NCBI GenBank assembly: GCA_024516035.1
Contig: JAMCCL010000016.1
Coordinates: 374,501-438,500, forward strand
Length of the DNA: 64,000 nucleotides
Reading direction: 5' to 3'
Origin: Bactericera cockerelli
Lineage: Eukaryota; Arthropoda; Insecta; Hemiptera; Triozidae
Below, piece by piece: positions 1 to 12,906 of the stretch. The first letter of the stretch is position 1. Every line of letters begins with the position of its first letter. The notes under the pieces are model-generated. The model made no database searches and was not told the origin of the DNA. It saw only the letters and a program-made list of their open reading frames with translations. A program made the position numbers and the translations under genes.

Positions 1-782
1 GAGTTTATACCTACATAGTTTAGGCCTTGCATAAATTTTATAATAAAAACACCTAATAGGCATCATTGATATAGACCTAAGGCATGGCCTTCTATGTATT
101 TACCTAACCCTACTATAAACCCGAGGCATTGCCTTCTATGTATTATCCCTAATCCTACTATATTCCTGAGGCATGGCCTTCTATGTATCTTACCTAACTC
201 TACTATACACTTAAGGCATTGCCTTTCATTAGTTAGAGATTTTAAAGATTTCCTTATAAAAGGCCGATTCTTATATAATAATGATAATTTTATAGTTTTC
301 ATTTTCTTAAATACCTAATGTAAAAAGCATGGTCTTATTTCCGGGAGAGATACTCGTGGTGACCCCTGCAACAAGCCGGAGAGAATTCGGGTAAGAATAG
401 GTCAACGGGAGAGAACTCATTACCTCACCTTGATAAGGTGATAACTAATTAATGTCTTTGACAATTGTAAATCCAGATTGTGTTTTAGTGTCCCTCCTAA
501 GATAAACCTAATCATGTGGAGTATAGAATCAAAAGGTCTTGATAGGTTGATTGCAAATTTATATATTATTTACTCACTTTGGGGACTCAGGGGGCCGAAT
601 CGGGGATCCAAATATATATTGACCTTAGAAAAATTAAATACCTACTGCTAAAACTATATCTTTAAAAAAATTGGAATATAAGACAACTTGGTACATTCAC
701 ATTTTCCCGGCTTATTTACTTTTGTTATTTATAAAGTTTCAGTAGTGTATGAACCTATATTTTCGTACAAAAATAACTGATA
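1..782 (+). mobile_element. HLE fragment, 3' body part (truncated by window start)
   Basis: This stretch matches the right-hand body of the HLE family (same order as 35237-36056). It contains the 45-bp minisatellite (about 85-235), the TTTCCGGGAGAGATACTCG and AAGCCGGAGAGAATTCGGG blocks, and the poly-Y tract leading to the ACTGATA junction. It meets another HLE in opposite orientation at the foldback starting at 783. An open frame on the minus strand (63-302) is the minisatellite-encoded frame, not a gene I can assign. Confidence 0.7.
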
Positions 783-1328
783 TCCCCCCAAAAACACCAC
801 TTCGTGGTTAAAAAATGAAGAACGCCCCACTCAATAGAATGATTATAATTAGCTAAAAATAAGTGATATCAAATTGAGAACACCTTTACCCCCTCTCTTT
901 CTATTTCTCTGCACTCCTCTCTGAATTTATTCCTCTTATGTTCATCTTTCTTTATCCTTTCTAGGGGTCATCCCAAACTTGATTTCTCTTTAAATTTACT
1001 TGTTGAACGGCAATAAAAAATGGCGGTCGCGGTGTAATTTTCTCGATTCAAATCAAATAAGTTCAGAAAAATCATACTCCGACCGCCATTTTTTATTGCC
1101 GTTCAACAAGTAAATTTAAAGAGAAATCAAGTTTGGGATGACCCCTAGAAAGGATAAAGAAAGATGAACATAAGAGGAATAAATTCAGAGAGGAGTGCAG
1201 AGAAATAGAAAGAGAGGGGGTAAAGGTGTTCTCAATTTGATATCACTTATTTTTAGCTAATTATAATCATTCTATTGAGTGGGGCGTTCTTCATTTTTTA
1301 ACCACGAAGTGGTGTTTTTTGGGGGGAT
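783..1328. repeat. HLE terminal foldback (about 260-bp arms)
   Basis: Two near-perfect inverted arms run from TCCCCCCAAAAACACC to its complement GGTGTTTTTTGGGGGGA. They are separated by a short AT-rich spacer between GGCGGTCGCGG and CCGACCGCC. Each arm starts with a small stem-loop (ACCAC-TTC-GTGGT) followed by GAAGAACGCC, then a pyrimidine tract. The same foldback recurs at 5540-6084, 36057-36594, 39043-39583, 49993-50528 and 56574-57384. It would form a very stable hairpin when single-stranded. Confidence 0.85.
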
Positions 1329-1509
1329 AGGTTCATACACTACTGAAACATTATGAATAACAAAAGTAAATAAGCTGGGAAAATGTGAATGTACCAAGTT
1401 GTCTTTTTTTTAAGATATAGTTTTAGCAGTACGTATTAAATTTTCTAAGGTCAATATGTATTTGGATCACAGATTTGGCCCCCTGAGTCCCCAAAGTAAG
1501 TAAATAATA

Positions 1510-2009
1510 TACAGGGTGTCCCGTATACAGATGCAAATATTTTGAGGGTAGGTTCAGTCTACCGTGGACTATCATATAGGCGAAACTTGTAGTGGAGCAT
1601 TTTGCTTCGTTATAGAGTTATGGCCAAATCCCTGTTTTTCCCACAGGTCTAGAGGTCACTTGGATCGATTTTTAAAGAAATGATAGGGAAAAATCGAATT
1701 TTAGAAAAATATTGAACTTATGATTAAATATCTCTCTGGTCTTTCAATATTTTTTCATTCAACCAACTGCATTTCAAGGGAAATATGCATGACTATCCAT
1801 ACATGAAGTCAAAAATTACTTACGGGCTATCATTTCTTTAAAAACGTGCATCGATCCAAGTGACCTCTAGACCTGTGGGAAAAATAGGGATTTGGCCATA
1901 ACTCTTTAACGAAGCAAAATGCCCCACTGCAAGTTTCGCTCATATGATAGTCCACGGTGGGCTGAACCTACCCTCAAAATATTTGCATCTGTATACGGGA
2001 CACCCCGTA
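1510..2009. mobile_element. TACAGGGTGTCCCG hairpin element, short deletion derivative
   Basis: It is bounded by TACAGGGTGTCCCGTATAC and its complement. The two arms (GATGCAAATATTTTGAGGG inward) are nearly the whole element, so this is a minimal foldback MITE of the family seen full-length at 2121-3961, 13643-15253 and 30349-32009. It lies inside an HLE at a TA-rich site. No coding potential. Confidence 0.85.
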
Positions 2010-2120
2010 TAAGAATCGGCTTTTTAAAAGGAAATCTTCAAAATCTCTAACTAAAGAAAGGCAATGCCTTGAGTGTATAGTAGATTTAGGGATAATACAT
2101 AGAAGGCAAAGCCTCGGGTA

Positions 2121-3961
2121 TACAGGGTGTCCCGTATACAGATGCAAATATTTTGAGGGTAGGTTCAGCCCACCGTGGACTATCATATGAGCGAAACTTG
2201 CAGTGGGGCATTTTGCTTCGTTAAAGAGTTATGGCCAAATCCCTGTTTTTCCCACAGGTCTAGAGGTCACTTGGATCGATGCACGTTTTAAAAAGAAATG
2301 ATAGCCAGTAAGTAATTTTTGACTTCATGTATGGATAGTCATGCATATTTCCCTTGAAATGCAGTTGGTTGCATAAAAAAATATTGAAAGACCAGAGAGA
2401 TATTTAATCATAAGTTCAGTACTTTTCTAAAATTTGATTTTTCCCTGTTTTCCCTTTCGTGAATTTAAAGTACTTCTACAATTGCAATTCTGCGTATCAC
2501 TAGTTAAAAAAATACCCTATTATGTTTCGTTTTAGAAAAAAGAAAGCTCATTTATATTACTTTAAAGATCATGGAACGCAGTACACACAAAGCTCAAAAA
2601 ACACTTCTGAATCATGATGGAAAATTCAAAGTTGGCTGAATTTTAACAGAATTGGCGCGTAATTTGAGGTATAAATACACTGCTCTGGGATGTTTAACAG
2701 AGGGAAATTGATCATTCACAGTGGTCGGTCGGTGTGAACTTTTATGTGAATGGGGTTACGGAATCACAGGGTTATCATGAGGAAAAATGAGAGAGGCTGC
2801 AACGAAAGCAGCAACCAGTGGTGTAATTATGTAAAAAGAATACACATGGAGAAAGACTCTGCGCTACCAACAAAAATTGTCATTTTATTTTTAGAAGTAA
2901 AATTAAAAATATCATTTTTGTGTTTATCACAATCATGATATCAAAAACATAACAAATAGTGCCGAAAATTAACCTTGGGTAAAACTCGAACATCCAACCT
3001 TAAGGTTACTATTATCATTAATACTTTATTTTTATTTTATAAACAATTGGACCAAGCTTTATTTACATTTTTTTTTTACAATGAACATGGTAACAATTTG
3101 TGAAATAAATATAAACAAAGACTGATCAAGGGTGGTGATACAGTGATACATGTTTGTAGTTTATTGATAAACTACAAACATGATACATTCTGCAACACAG
3201 GACATGAAATGAGAAGAACCCAAAAGAATAATTATGTAGCGAACCAAGGGCGAGGTTTAAATCTTGTGGCTTTCTCTTCCACCGAACAATTGATCGCCTT
3301 GTTATTTTAACTATTAGATTTGATTGATATAGTTGGTTAATAGAACTAATTGTACTCAGAAAATTTTCATTTATAACTTGCAGTTGGCACAAAAATAGTC
3401 ACACAGACCGCTTCAGGCAGCGAGTGTTCTTCAAAATGCAATAGCGCCCAGATTCAAAATTTGAATGATGTGTTTCTCTCCTTCTGGTGCCGTTTGATAA
3501 GGCGTATCTCATTCGTTCCTTCACGCGTCTGAAAGAACTTTGTATTAATTGAAACAAAATAGCAAAGGGTATTTTTTTACCTAGTGATACGCAGAATTGC
3601 AATTGTAGAAGTACTCTAAATTCACGAAAGGGAAAACAGGGAAAAATCGAATTTTAGAAAAATATTGAACTTATGATTAAATATCTCTCTGGTCTTTCAA
3701 TATTTTTTCATTCAACCAACTGCATTTCAAGGGAAATATGCATGACTATCATACATGAAGTCAAAAATTACTTACTGGCTACCATTTCTTTAAAAACGTG
3801 CATCGATCTAAGTGACCTCTAGACCTGTGGGAAAAACAGGGATTTGGCCATAACTCTTTAACGAAGCAAAATGCCCCACTGCAAGTTTCGCTCATATGAT
3901 AGTCCACGGTGGGCTGAACCTACCCTCAAAATATTTGCATCTGTATACGGGACACCCTGTA
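2121..3961. mobile_element. TACAGGGTGTCCCG element, long-TIR copy
   Basis: About 1.84 kb with terminal inverted repeats of more than 400 bp, starting TACAGGGTGTCCCGTATAC and ending with its complement. The middle holds a second palindrome built on GTTTGTAGTTTAT near 3150-3185 and a tract with a TATAAATACACTGC promoter-like sequence near 2669. Small open frames (for example 2750-2938) are present but no domain is recognisable. It interrupts the HLE minisatellite region. A TA target site is plausible from the TATACAGGG junctions. Confidence 0.85.
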
Positions 3962-5324
3962 TAGTAGTGTTAGGTAAATATATAGAAGGCCATGCCTTGG
4001 GTTTATCATAGGGTTAGGAAAAATACATAGAAGGCCATGCCTCAGGTCTTTATCAATGATGCCTATTAGGTGTTTCGATTATAATTTTTATGCTAGGCCT
4101 AAACTATGTAGGTATAAACTCAGGTAAAAATGCAAGCGACGGGAGACAATGCGGTGTTGATAAAACCATGAGCGGGAGAGAACTCGGTGGTGACGCCCTT
4201 ATCAATACCTCACGAGGTATGAGTGTACCCCGGACATGATGAACAGAGAAAAAAAACTGGCCTGAAGGGGATCGAAACCAATTAATCGTGCGTGCAAGCT
4301 TTGTATGCTACCCATGATTGTCCAAAATCAATCTCGTAATGCCGTTACAGGTCATTGCCCAATTCTGCAACTACTACTATTTTCCTCGCGAGGGTAATGT
4401 CGTCGTCATGAAGATCAAATATAAAGATCGGAAAAACAAAACAACGTTAAGCCCAAATTGAAAAAATAGAGCTAAAAAATTTTGCCCCCGCCAGGATTCG
4501 AGCCCGTGCTGACCGGGTGGCAGGTCGAGCATGCTACCAATAGATAAAGTTGTCTTCTGGAGAAACGAGGGCAGAAAATGAGCTAACTAAATTAATACTT
4601 GGAAACTTAAACATTAAAATTTTGAAGAGAGAGAGCGAGGTCATCTCGAAAAATACATACTGGCCAAGATCTGACCATTAAGCTAAGGATTCGAAGGTAC
4701 CTACCCGCCAAAGAAAATGAAAAGGCGACCAGGTGCCACCCAGTGGACCGGATGAAGGAATAAAATAAATAAATTTGGTATCTGCTCATCAAGATCTTTC
4801 ATTTGATACCACTTAAGATTAGTTTTATCCTTCAATTTCCGATTTGGGCTCCCAAAACCCGAGGCCGCCCAAATGGGCCGCCCGCTTATAATTTAGAATA
4901 TTTTTTTGGTCCGGGCTCATCTCCATTATATCTTGATCACTTTAGACACCTCACTTAATCTTCAGTGCCAATTTAAAGACACGAAGTCGGGTCTCAAAGG
5001 ATCCGTATGAAAAAAAAAAAACAGAGAAAAAAAAAAACAAAACAAAATTATGAATCTTTTCATGTCTTTCACGATTGTTGGGGGGGTCTCGAAAATAGGG
5101 TTCCCGTTGGTCTAGGAAGTTAAACAAAAAGTCAAATCAATTTATTTTTCAACTTAGAGTTCATTTCTGCAATAAAAATCGCAATTTTTGAAATTCATGT
5201 TGCACTTTTCGCTGGCTGAAAGTACATGAAATGCATGGGAACTATGTTTTCCGTAACCTTACACTCTTCCGGGCTGTCTCTTTCTTTGTATAGGCGTTCT
5301 TCACACCTCAGCCGAGGTGTTTGA

Positions 5325-5539
5325 TTGGGCACCCGATTTTAAAGTATATTGTATCAGGTAGAATACACGGTTAGGTATCTATTTTGTACCAGGTAGAATA
5401 CACGGTTAGGTACCTACTTCTTTTTTATGAGTTTTTTGTCAACTTAAAGGTGTTGGGTTCGATTCCCTCACTTGAGAGCATTATCTTGAGTGGCATAGGT
5501 ATTCAATTTATCAGAAATAATAATTATGCTATATTTCAA
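5325..5539. repeat. Short unassigned stretch with two direct repeats
   Basis: Between two HLE copies. The 20-mer CAGGTAGAATACACGGTTAG occurs at 5355 and again at 5390 (period 35). Nothing else is recognised. Confidence 0.5.
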
Positions 5540-8268
5540 TCCCCCCAAAAACACCACTTCGTGGTTAAAAAAAGAAGAACGCTTCACTCAAAAGAATGAT
5601 TATAATTAGCTAAAAATAAATGATATCAAATTGAGAACACCTTAAACCCTCTCTTTCTATATCTCTGCACTCCTCTCTGAATTTATTCCTCTTATGTTTA
5701 TCTTTATTTATCCTTTCTAGGGGTCATCCCAAACTTGATTTCTCTTTAAATTTACTTGTTGCACGGCAATAAATAATGGCGGTCGGAGTATGATTTTTCT
5801 GAACTTATTTGATTTGAATCGAGAAAATTACACCGCGACCGCCATTTTTTATTGCCGTGCAACAAGTAAATTTAAAGAGAAATCAAGTTTGGGATGACCC
5901 CTAGAAAGGATAAAGAAAGATAAACATAAGAGGAATAAATTCAGAGAGGAGTGCAGAGATATAGAAAGAGAGGGTTTAAGGTGTTCTCAATTTGATATCA
6001 TTTATTTTTAGTTAATTATAATCATTCTTTTGAGTGAAGCGTTCTTCTTTTTTTAACCACGAAGTGGTGTTTTTGGGGGGATATCAGTTCTTTTTGTACG
6101 AAAATATATAGGTTCATACACTACTGAAACATTATGAATAACAAAAGTAAATAAGCTGGGAAAATGTGAATGTACCAAGTTGTCTTTTTTTTTTAGATAT
6201 AGTTTTAGCAGTAGGTATTTAATTTTTCTAAGGTCAATATGTATTTGGATCACAGATTTGGCTCCCTGAGTCCCCAAAGTGAGTAAATAATATATAAATT
6301 TGCAATGCAAGACCTTTTGATTCTATACTCCACATGATAAGGTTTATCTTTCAATGCTAAATAGACCTCGGAGCCTCCTATGAGGGACATTAAAACACCT
6401 GGATTTACAAATGCCAAAGAAATTAATTTGTAATCACCTTATCAAGGTGAGGTAATGAATTCTCTCCCGTTGACTTTTTCTCACCCGAATTCTCTCCGGC
6501 TTGTTGCAGGGGTCACCACGAGTATCTCTCCCGGAAATAAGACCATGCTTTTTTGCATTAGGTATTTAAGAAAATGAAAACAATAAAATTATCATTTTTA
6601 TATAAGAATCGGCCTTTTATAAGGAAATCTTTAAAATCTCTAACTAATGAAAGGCAATGCCTTTAGTGTATAGTAGAGTTAGGTAAAATATATAGAAGGC
6701 CATGCCTCAGGAATATAGTAGGGTTAGGGATAATACATAGAAGGCAATGCCTCGGGTTTATAGTAGGGTTAGGAAAAATACATAGAAGACCATGCCTCAG
6801 GTGTACGAGTATATCAATGATTCCTATTTGTTTCGATTATAATTTTTATGCTAGGCCTAAACTATTATTATTAAACAAGTTGGATCAAGTTTTATTTACA
6901 AAATAATGACATAGAATATATACATACAATACATAGATATTAAAATTAAGAAAACAAAACTTGATCAAGGGCGGTGCTAATGCCAACGGCATTCTCTTTC
7001 TATGTAGGTATAAAATCAGGTAAAAATGCAATCGAAGGGACGGGAGACAATTTGGTGTTGATAAAACCATGAGCGGGAGAGAACTCGGTGGTGACGTCGC
7101 TTATCAATACCTCATGAGTTATGAGTGTACCCCGGACATAATGGACAGAGAAAAAAAACTTCCCTGAAGGGGATCGAACCCAAGTCATCGTGCGTGCAAG
7201 CCTAGTATGCTACCCACTTGGCCAAAGTCACTACTTTGTCACAACTTTTAGTGAGTAGCATCGACATTATGAGAGCTAATTCATCATATTTTATCTCCAT
7301 CCAACCATGATTGTCCAAAATCAATCTCGTAATGCAGCGACAGTTCATTCTGCAACTACTAAAATTTTCCTCGCGAGGGTAATGGGGTCGTCATGAAGAT
7401 CACATATGATAAAGATCGGAAAAACAAAACAACGTTAAGTACAAATTGAAAATATAGAGCTAAAAAATTTCGTCCCCGCCAGGATTCGAACCCATGCTGA
7501 CTGGGTGGTAGGTCGAGCATGCTACCAATAGACAAAGTTATCTTCTAAAACGGACGGAAAATGAACCAACTAAATTAATACTTGGAAACTTAAACATTAA
7601 AATTTTGCAGTGAGAGAGCGAGGTCATCTCGCAAAATACATACTGGCCAAGATCTGACCACTAAGCTAAGGATTCGAAGGTACCTACCCGCCAAAGAAAA
7701 TGAAAAGGAAACCAGGTGCCACCCAGTGGACCGGATGAAGGAATAAAATCAATAAATTTGGTATCTGCTCATCAAGATCTTTCATTTAATACCACTTAAG
7801 ATTAGTATTATCCTTCAATTCACGATTTGGGCTCCCAAAACCCGAGGCCGCCCAAATGGGCCTCCCGCTTATAATTTAGAATTTTTTTTTTGGTCCGGGC
7901 ACCTCACTTAATCTTCAGTGCCAAGTTAAAGACACGAAGTCGGGTCTCAAAGGATCCGTATGAAAAAAAAAAACGGAAAAAAAAAAAAAAATTATGAATC
8001 TTTTCATGTCTTTCACGATTGTTGGGGGGTTCTCGAAATTAGGGTTCCCGTTGGCCTAGGAAGTCAAACAAAAAGTCAAATCAATTTATTTTTCAACGTA
8101 GAGTCCATTTCTGCAATAAAAATCGCAATTGTTGAAATTCATGTTGCACTTTTCGCTGGCTGAAAGTACATGAAATGCATGGGAACTATGTTTTCCGTAA
8201 CCTTACACTCTGCCGGGCTGTCTCTTTCTTTGTATAGGCGTTCTTCACACCTCGGCCGAGGTGTTTGA
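5540..8268 (-). mobile_element. HLE, nearly full-length copy
   Basis: Bounded by TCCCCCCAAAAACACCAC at the left and CCTCGGCCGAGGTGTTTGA at the right. Internal order on the minus strand: CGGCCG palindrome end, poly-A/T tract, two tRNA-like blocks, minisatellite, foldback. It lies in tail-to-tail contact with the neighbouring copy separated by about 215 bp. One of its internal segments (6868-6995) carries an extra inserted AT-rich tail (TTGATCAAGGGCGGTGCTAA) absent from other copies. The base after GTTTGA is T, i.e. A before the TC start on the other strand. Confidence 0.8.
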
Positions 8269-9420
8269 TCTGTAAGCACTAGTCAGTCTATGGCTGAACG
8301 AAAAGGACAAAATCTGACTCATATCCTTGGACCCTGAGTTCAATCAATCATACTACTGCAAAGTTGTGAACTGCCGTCCAGACTCCAGGCTTTTTTGTGC
8401 GACGAATCGAGGTATTTTAGCAAATAATCGAGGTTCCCCGTCCAGAGTCTAGTTGATTAGTATGAAGTAATTTTTTTAAAATCGGGGTTTAACGTTGCAT
8501 TCAATAGGTATTATTTTAGCGGATAATCGAGGTTCCCCGTCCACAGTCTAGTTGATTAGTATCAAGTTGATTTTTTTTTTCTTAATTCGTCGCAGGAGAA
8601 AGTCTTGAGTTTTGACGGCAGTATAAAATTTCGGCCATGCCTCTAATGTCTATTGTTGTGATCGATTCCGCACGGTGGTTAAAGGGAGACCTTGACACAA
8701 AGGCAGCTCCATTCAGGCCGTTTTAGCCCTGTTAAAAAATTCCCGGCAATTTTTTTGTTGACAAACGTCAGATTCATAATTTGCAGCTATAAATACACTA
8801 TATTACCAAAAACCACAACCACACCAAAACTTTTTGTTTTAAAACCAGGGTCCTATAGATGGACACAGGAGACTGTGATCTCTATTTCACTCCAAAAGTC
8901 TGCAAAGGTCCTTCAAAAAGGCTGAAAAAGTCTCAAACTTTAGCCTATAATCCATCAATGACGTCTTTTACTGCCAATAATACTATTAGGAGCTTTATTT
9001 TGAAGTAAAATTTAAAAAATGCACAAATTTGGGTATTTTTTATTTTTTGCCCGCATTTTGAGAGCGCCCTCAAAGCTCAAATATTAGTCGCACAATTTTT
9101 TTTTTTTTTTTTTTTTTTTGTAGAACATAAAAAGTAGGGAATTTAGTTTTGAACAACTTTGTATAGAGTTTGTGTTGTCGTTAAATGCGTAAGTTGGGAG
9201 ATATTTCAGTATGGTACAAAAAATCAAAACTACTCAAAATACACTATGGTACAAAAAATCAAAACTACACCAAAAACTTGCATTTATTTTGCTATAAAAA
9301 ATAAGTGTATTTATTAATCATGTTATTGGTGGGATTCCACTGTTTTGTAATGCACTCTTCAAAATCAAATTTTTATAATTATTGTGTGTATTTTAATGCG
9401 CTCTTTACATTTTTTTTTTT
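8269..9420. other. Intron or upstream sequence, no gene recognised
   Basis: It contains a direct repeat of about 57 bp (8413-8469 and 8512-8568, sharing AATCGAGGTTCCCCGTCCA and AGTCTAGTTGATTAGTAT). It also has a T22-type homopolymer near 9098 and a duplicated CTATGGTACAAAAAATCAAA (near 9212 and 9244). The open frame at 8692-8925 shows no DPH2 similarity. Confidence 0.5.
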
Positions 9421-9790
9421 ACTTTCCTTATCCCATAATAAGAAAAATGTTATATTCGTCGAAAATTTGACCTACCCAGTTTTTCACATTTCTGGACGAA
9501 TCCATAGCCTCAGGATACCAAAAAAGCCATTGGTTTGTGCGTCTGTTTGTCTCTGTGTGAACAGGATACCTCGAGAACGGTAAGAGCTAGAAATTAGGTA
9601 TGGAATAAAATTTGGTATGGAAATTAATTTTATACACCAGGTCAACCACAAAACTTTTGGTTGAATTGGCCGCAGTGCCGCAAATATTAGCCGCAAGCGC
9701 GGCTTCTTTTATTTGGTAAAAGATACAAAAAAAGTTAAAGAAAAACACTTTCTCGGAATAAAAAAATAATAGGGGTTTGTTTACTTTGAT

Positions 9791-9825
<35 letters not shown>

Positions 9826-10080
9826 ATATCTTGAATCTTGATCATTTTTTTGAACCCGGGTCCAATTGAGCGGTATTTTTGAGGGTCCTGATTTGACCAA
9901 CTTTTTTATTATTTATCGTAGATGGGAGTTGTGACACATCAAATCCAATGATTTTGAGGTGCTGATTACGAATGTGAAATTGATTATTTAGCTTACTGTT
10001 ATGTTTGAGTCACCAGTGACTTTTGGTCGCGTTTCCATTCCTATTAGAATAAGGAAAGTTGAGTGATGTTTACACTAGAG
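9421..10080 (+). mobile_element. S-family repeat (ACTTTCCTTAT type), copy 1
   Basis: Starts with the palindrome ACTTTCCTTATCCCATAATAAG and contains TTTCACATTTCTGGACGAAT, a TGTGTGAACAGGATA block with GAGAACGGTAAGAGCTAG, and a GCGGCTTC region. It ends AGGAAAGTTGAGTGATGTTT. Other copies: 17878-18250 (partial), 22028-22680, 40349-41032, 46641-47292. About 660 bp, no coding capacity; superfamily not assigned. It ends only about 65 bp upstream of the DPH2 exon acceptor. Confidence 0.75.
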
Positions 10081-10146
10081 TTTTTTTTTTATAAAAAAAA
10101 CTGTCTACTAATGGTATTGTTTTTAATATTTCTTGTTTTACTCTAG

Positions 10147-10259
10147 ATATGCCTACAATTTCCTGATGACCTTTTGGAATACTCCGTGGACATTGCCCAA
10201 CACCTAGAACAGAAAACCTTCAAACAAATTTATATTTTAGGAGACACATCATATGGAAG
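10147..10259 (+). CDS. DPH2: DPH2 internal exon (N-terminal part of the recognisable gene)
   Basis: This exon encodes 37 codons plus two bases. It begins after a pyrimidine-rich acceptor (ACTCTAG) and ends at donor AG|GTAAAAT. Its protein contains LQFPDDLLEYSVDIAQ and, at the end, ILGDTSYG, which match the start of the first domain of the diphthamide-synthesis DPH1/DPH2 family. DPH2 pairs with DPH1 in a cytosolic Fe-S radical-SAM-type complex that transfers the 3-amino-3-carboxypropyl group of SAM to a histidine of elongation factor 2, the first step of diphthamide synthesis. The split codon (AG|C) continues exactly into the exon at 18286. About 50-60 upstream residues expected of the family are missing; I found no convincing first exon in 1-10146, so it may lie outside the window. 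Confidence is high for the family, and DPH2 is preferred over DPH1 on the downstream exons. Confidence 0.88.
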
Positions 10260-11223
10260 GTAAAATCAATTCAATATCTGTACCTACCAACTCCAGAAAA
10301 TATACTTACTTTTGTCCAAGTCCACTAATTATATTGGAAATTATTATGAAACTTGAAATTAAGAAAATCAGTTAAAAAGATGTTGAAATAAAAGTAATTT
10401 CGTAGAAAATCTCAAAATTGCCAAGTGTATATGTATAATGAGAACCAATCACAAGGAAGTACGAGTGTCCATAATAAGCAGTGTATTTTCTGTTTGTTTA
10501 TCGTTGCTTTCTGCATGCGCTTTTGTCCTTGGGAGTTTTACTCGTGGATTTTAACCATGGGGGTTTTATCCTCAGGGGATAAAAATAAGGATAAAATTCC
10601 TATGGGTTTTATTCTCGGCTGTTTTACCTACGGGTTTCCCCTCGGGAGTTTTATCCTCAAATTGCTGAATTGTTTTGTTGTTGGCAAAACTGAGATTGTT
10701 GTTCAGCAGCTCAAAATACACTGTGGTACCGAACATCAAAACTTCACTAAAACTGTCTGTTTTTTTTTAAGGTAATTGTACCCCGGTACCGCTTTTGCAT
10801 TACTTCAGGGCACTTTACCTTTACATCCATGCCATTCCGAAAAAGAAAAATGTCGGTCAGAATTTTCCGCTCCGGCCAGGATTCGTCTGTTAGTTTACTT
10901 TTTTGACACACTCTCGGTACTAAACTATAAGAGAATACGATAGAACGGAACAAAAGAATTGTTCACATTTGCATAAGAAAGAAAAATCTGAACATCTACT
11001 ACAATAATTCTAGCGAAAATAAGACCGTTTACTGGAAAAAATTGGGCCCACTCTGAAACTTTCAGGATATGTTACGGGTTGTGTTCTTAATATCAAACCG
11101 AATTCTCATAATGGGAAAAATGAAGTTTTTCAGCTATATTGTGGAACATGTATTTTTATCTTTTTTTATTTACATCGCACAATATTTTTTTTTAAGTATC
11201 CAAATTGTTGTTTGTGACAAGTA
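10260..11223. other. DPH2 intron sequence, mostly unassigned
   Basis: Contains a fragment of the 3' end of the S2 repeat (about 10429-10485, CAAGGAAGTACGAGTGTCCA) and open frames at 10425-10775 and 10747-10953 without recognisable domains. No exon signal beyond the donor at 10260. Confidence 0.5.
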
Positions 11224-11573
11224 TCCCCCCAAAAACACCACTTCGTGGTTAAAAAAAGAAGAACACCTCACTCAAAAGAATGATTATAATTAGCTAAAAA
11301 TAAATGATATCAAATTGAGAACACCTTACCCCCTCTCTTTCTATATCTCTGCACTCCTCTCTGTAGCAATTATAAAAATTGCGAGTTAATGTAGCTAGTG
11401 TTCACTAGCCTGTTTCGGGGTGCGGCACCTGTTGTTAACTTATCCGCATTCCCCTCCTTAAGTAAACTGATAATAGTGGTTGCTATTTGCTATATGTGTC
11501 TGCATAAAAAAAGAAAGGGTTCATTTGGTCGACTATCTGTTCCTATCTAAGCTACTGTTGTAAAGGTCTTATA

Positions 11574-12461
11574 TACAGGGTGAGCATAAAGTCTCACCCC
11601 ACCCCCCGTATCTCGAGAATGGCTAAAAATACAAGAAAACGCAAAAACCTGTATTCCTTAATTTTTAGAGGGATTAATTTTCAGCCAAAAAAAATTTGCC
11701 TACACGGCCCCAGTCAGGCTGGGCATGGTCCAACTTTAAAATCTTAAATAGAATAGTATGTCTTGTGGCATATTGTTTTAAAGGTCTCATAGAGAGAAGT
11801 TCATTACAACAAATTTCAGTAAGCTACAACTTACCGTTTTCGAAATACAGGGTCGAACGTCCTGCGTAATATCCATATATTTTGACCTATAACTCGTTAA
11901 CCGTAAATTATAGAAAAATGAAAATTGTTGATAATAACTCCTTATGACAAGCCCTTTCGAGAAAATTATAACTCGACATACTCTGTTGATATTGGATTCT
12001 GGTCGGTTTCGTCAGCCACCTGGACGAAAAGTCCGAAAAATTTTAACGAAAAAACAAATCCAGTTTTAACTTGTTCGAAAGTTCTTGCCATAAGGAGTTA
12101 TTATCAATAAATTTCATTTTTCTGGTATTTACGGTCAACGAGTTATAGGTCAAAATATATGGATATTACGCAGGACGTCCGACCCTGTATCTCAAGAACG
12201 GTAAGTTGTAGCTCACTGAAATTTGTTGTAATGAACTTCTTTCTATGAGACCTTTAAAACAATATGCCACAAGACATACCATTCAATTTAAAAATTTAAA
12301 GTTGGTCCATGCCCAGCCTGACTGGGGCCGTGTAGGCAAATTTGTTTTGGCTGAAAATCAATCCTCCTAAAAATTAAGGAATACGGGTTTTTGCGTTTTC
12401 TTGTATTTTCAGCCTTTCTCGAGATACAGGGGGTGGGGTGAGACTTTATGCTCACCCTGTA
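11574..12461. mobile_element. TACAGGGTGAGCATAAAG element with TIRs of about 400 bp
   Basis: The ends TACAGGGTGAGCATAAAG and CTTTATGCTCACCCTGTA are complementary, and the inversion continues inward through the CTGGGCATGGTCCAAC and GACCTTTAAAACAATATG blocks. It is a non-coding inverted-repeat element of about 890 bp. Its right end abuts the next element, sharing the TATA junction. Confidence 0.85.
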
Positions 12462-12906
12462 TACAGGGTGGTCCAGAAAGTTTGCACCAAAATGATAGGG
12501 GTAATAAAAGAGACCATTTCCAACAAAAATATTCCCGGACATTTTCCTTTATTTTTTGTCGTTTTCAAAATGGCGGCCAAAATGTGTGTTTTTCAATTAT
12601 GTGCATTCAGAACCTTGACAGCCTAAATGAGCATGATCATTAAAACATTGAACGGGTTAATTTAACTTATTTTAATTAAAATTTTATTTTCAATTCAAAA
12701 ATGCAATCCGTTTTTTTCTAGGTGGTACAGAAAAAATTGAAAAAATCAAAAGCCAAACCAAAGTCGGAATATTTGAAAAACACGTTTTGGCCGCCATTTT
12801 GAAAACGACAAAAAAATAAAGGAAAATGTCCGGGAATATTTTTGTTGGAAATGGTCTCTTTTATTACCCCTATCATTTTGGTGCAAACTTTCTGGACCAC
12901 CCTGTA
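12462..12906. mobile_element. TACAGGGTGGTCCAGAAAG MITE
   Basis: 445 bp with long inverted arms: TACAGGGTGGTCCAGAAAG at the left and CTTTCTGGACCACCCTGTA at the right. The arms include AAAATGGCGGCCAAAA. Open frames on both strands are mirror translations of the two arms, not genes. Confidence 0.88.

Larger units (their letters stand above)
783..5324 (-). mobile_element. Helitron-like non-coding element (HLE), copy with two inserted hairpin elements
   Basis: Read on the minus strand it starts TCAAACACCTCGGC at 5324 (CGGC replaced by a CAGCC variant in this copy) and ends in the foldback whose last bases are GGGGGGA at 783. The base preceding the TC start is A, as in all full copies here. Two elements with TACAGGGTG termini (1510-2009, 2121-3961) interrupt it. 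It carries no protein domain. See the copies at 33947-36594 and 36979-39583 for the intact arrangement. Confidence 0.7.

Noticed and set aside
8692..8925. Possible first exon of DPH2 upstream of 10147
   Set aside because: The peptide has no resemblance to the DPH2 N terminus and no good donor follows.
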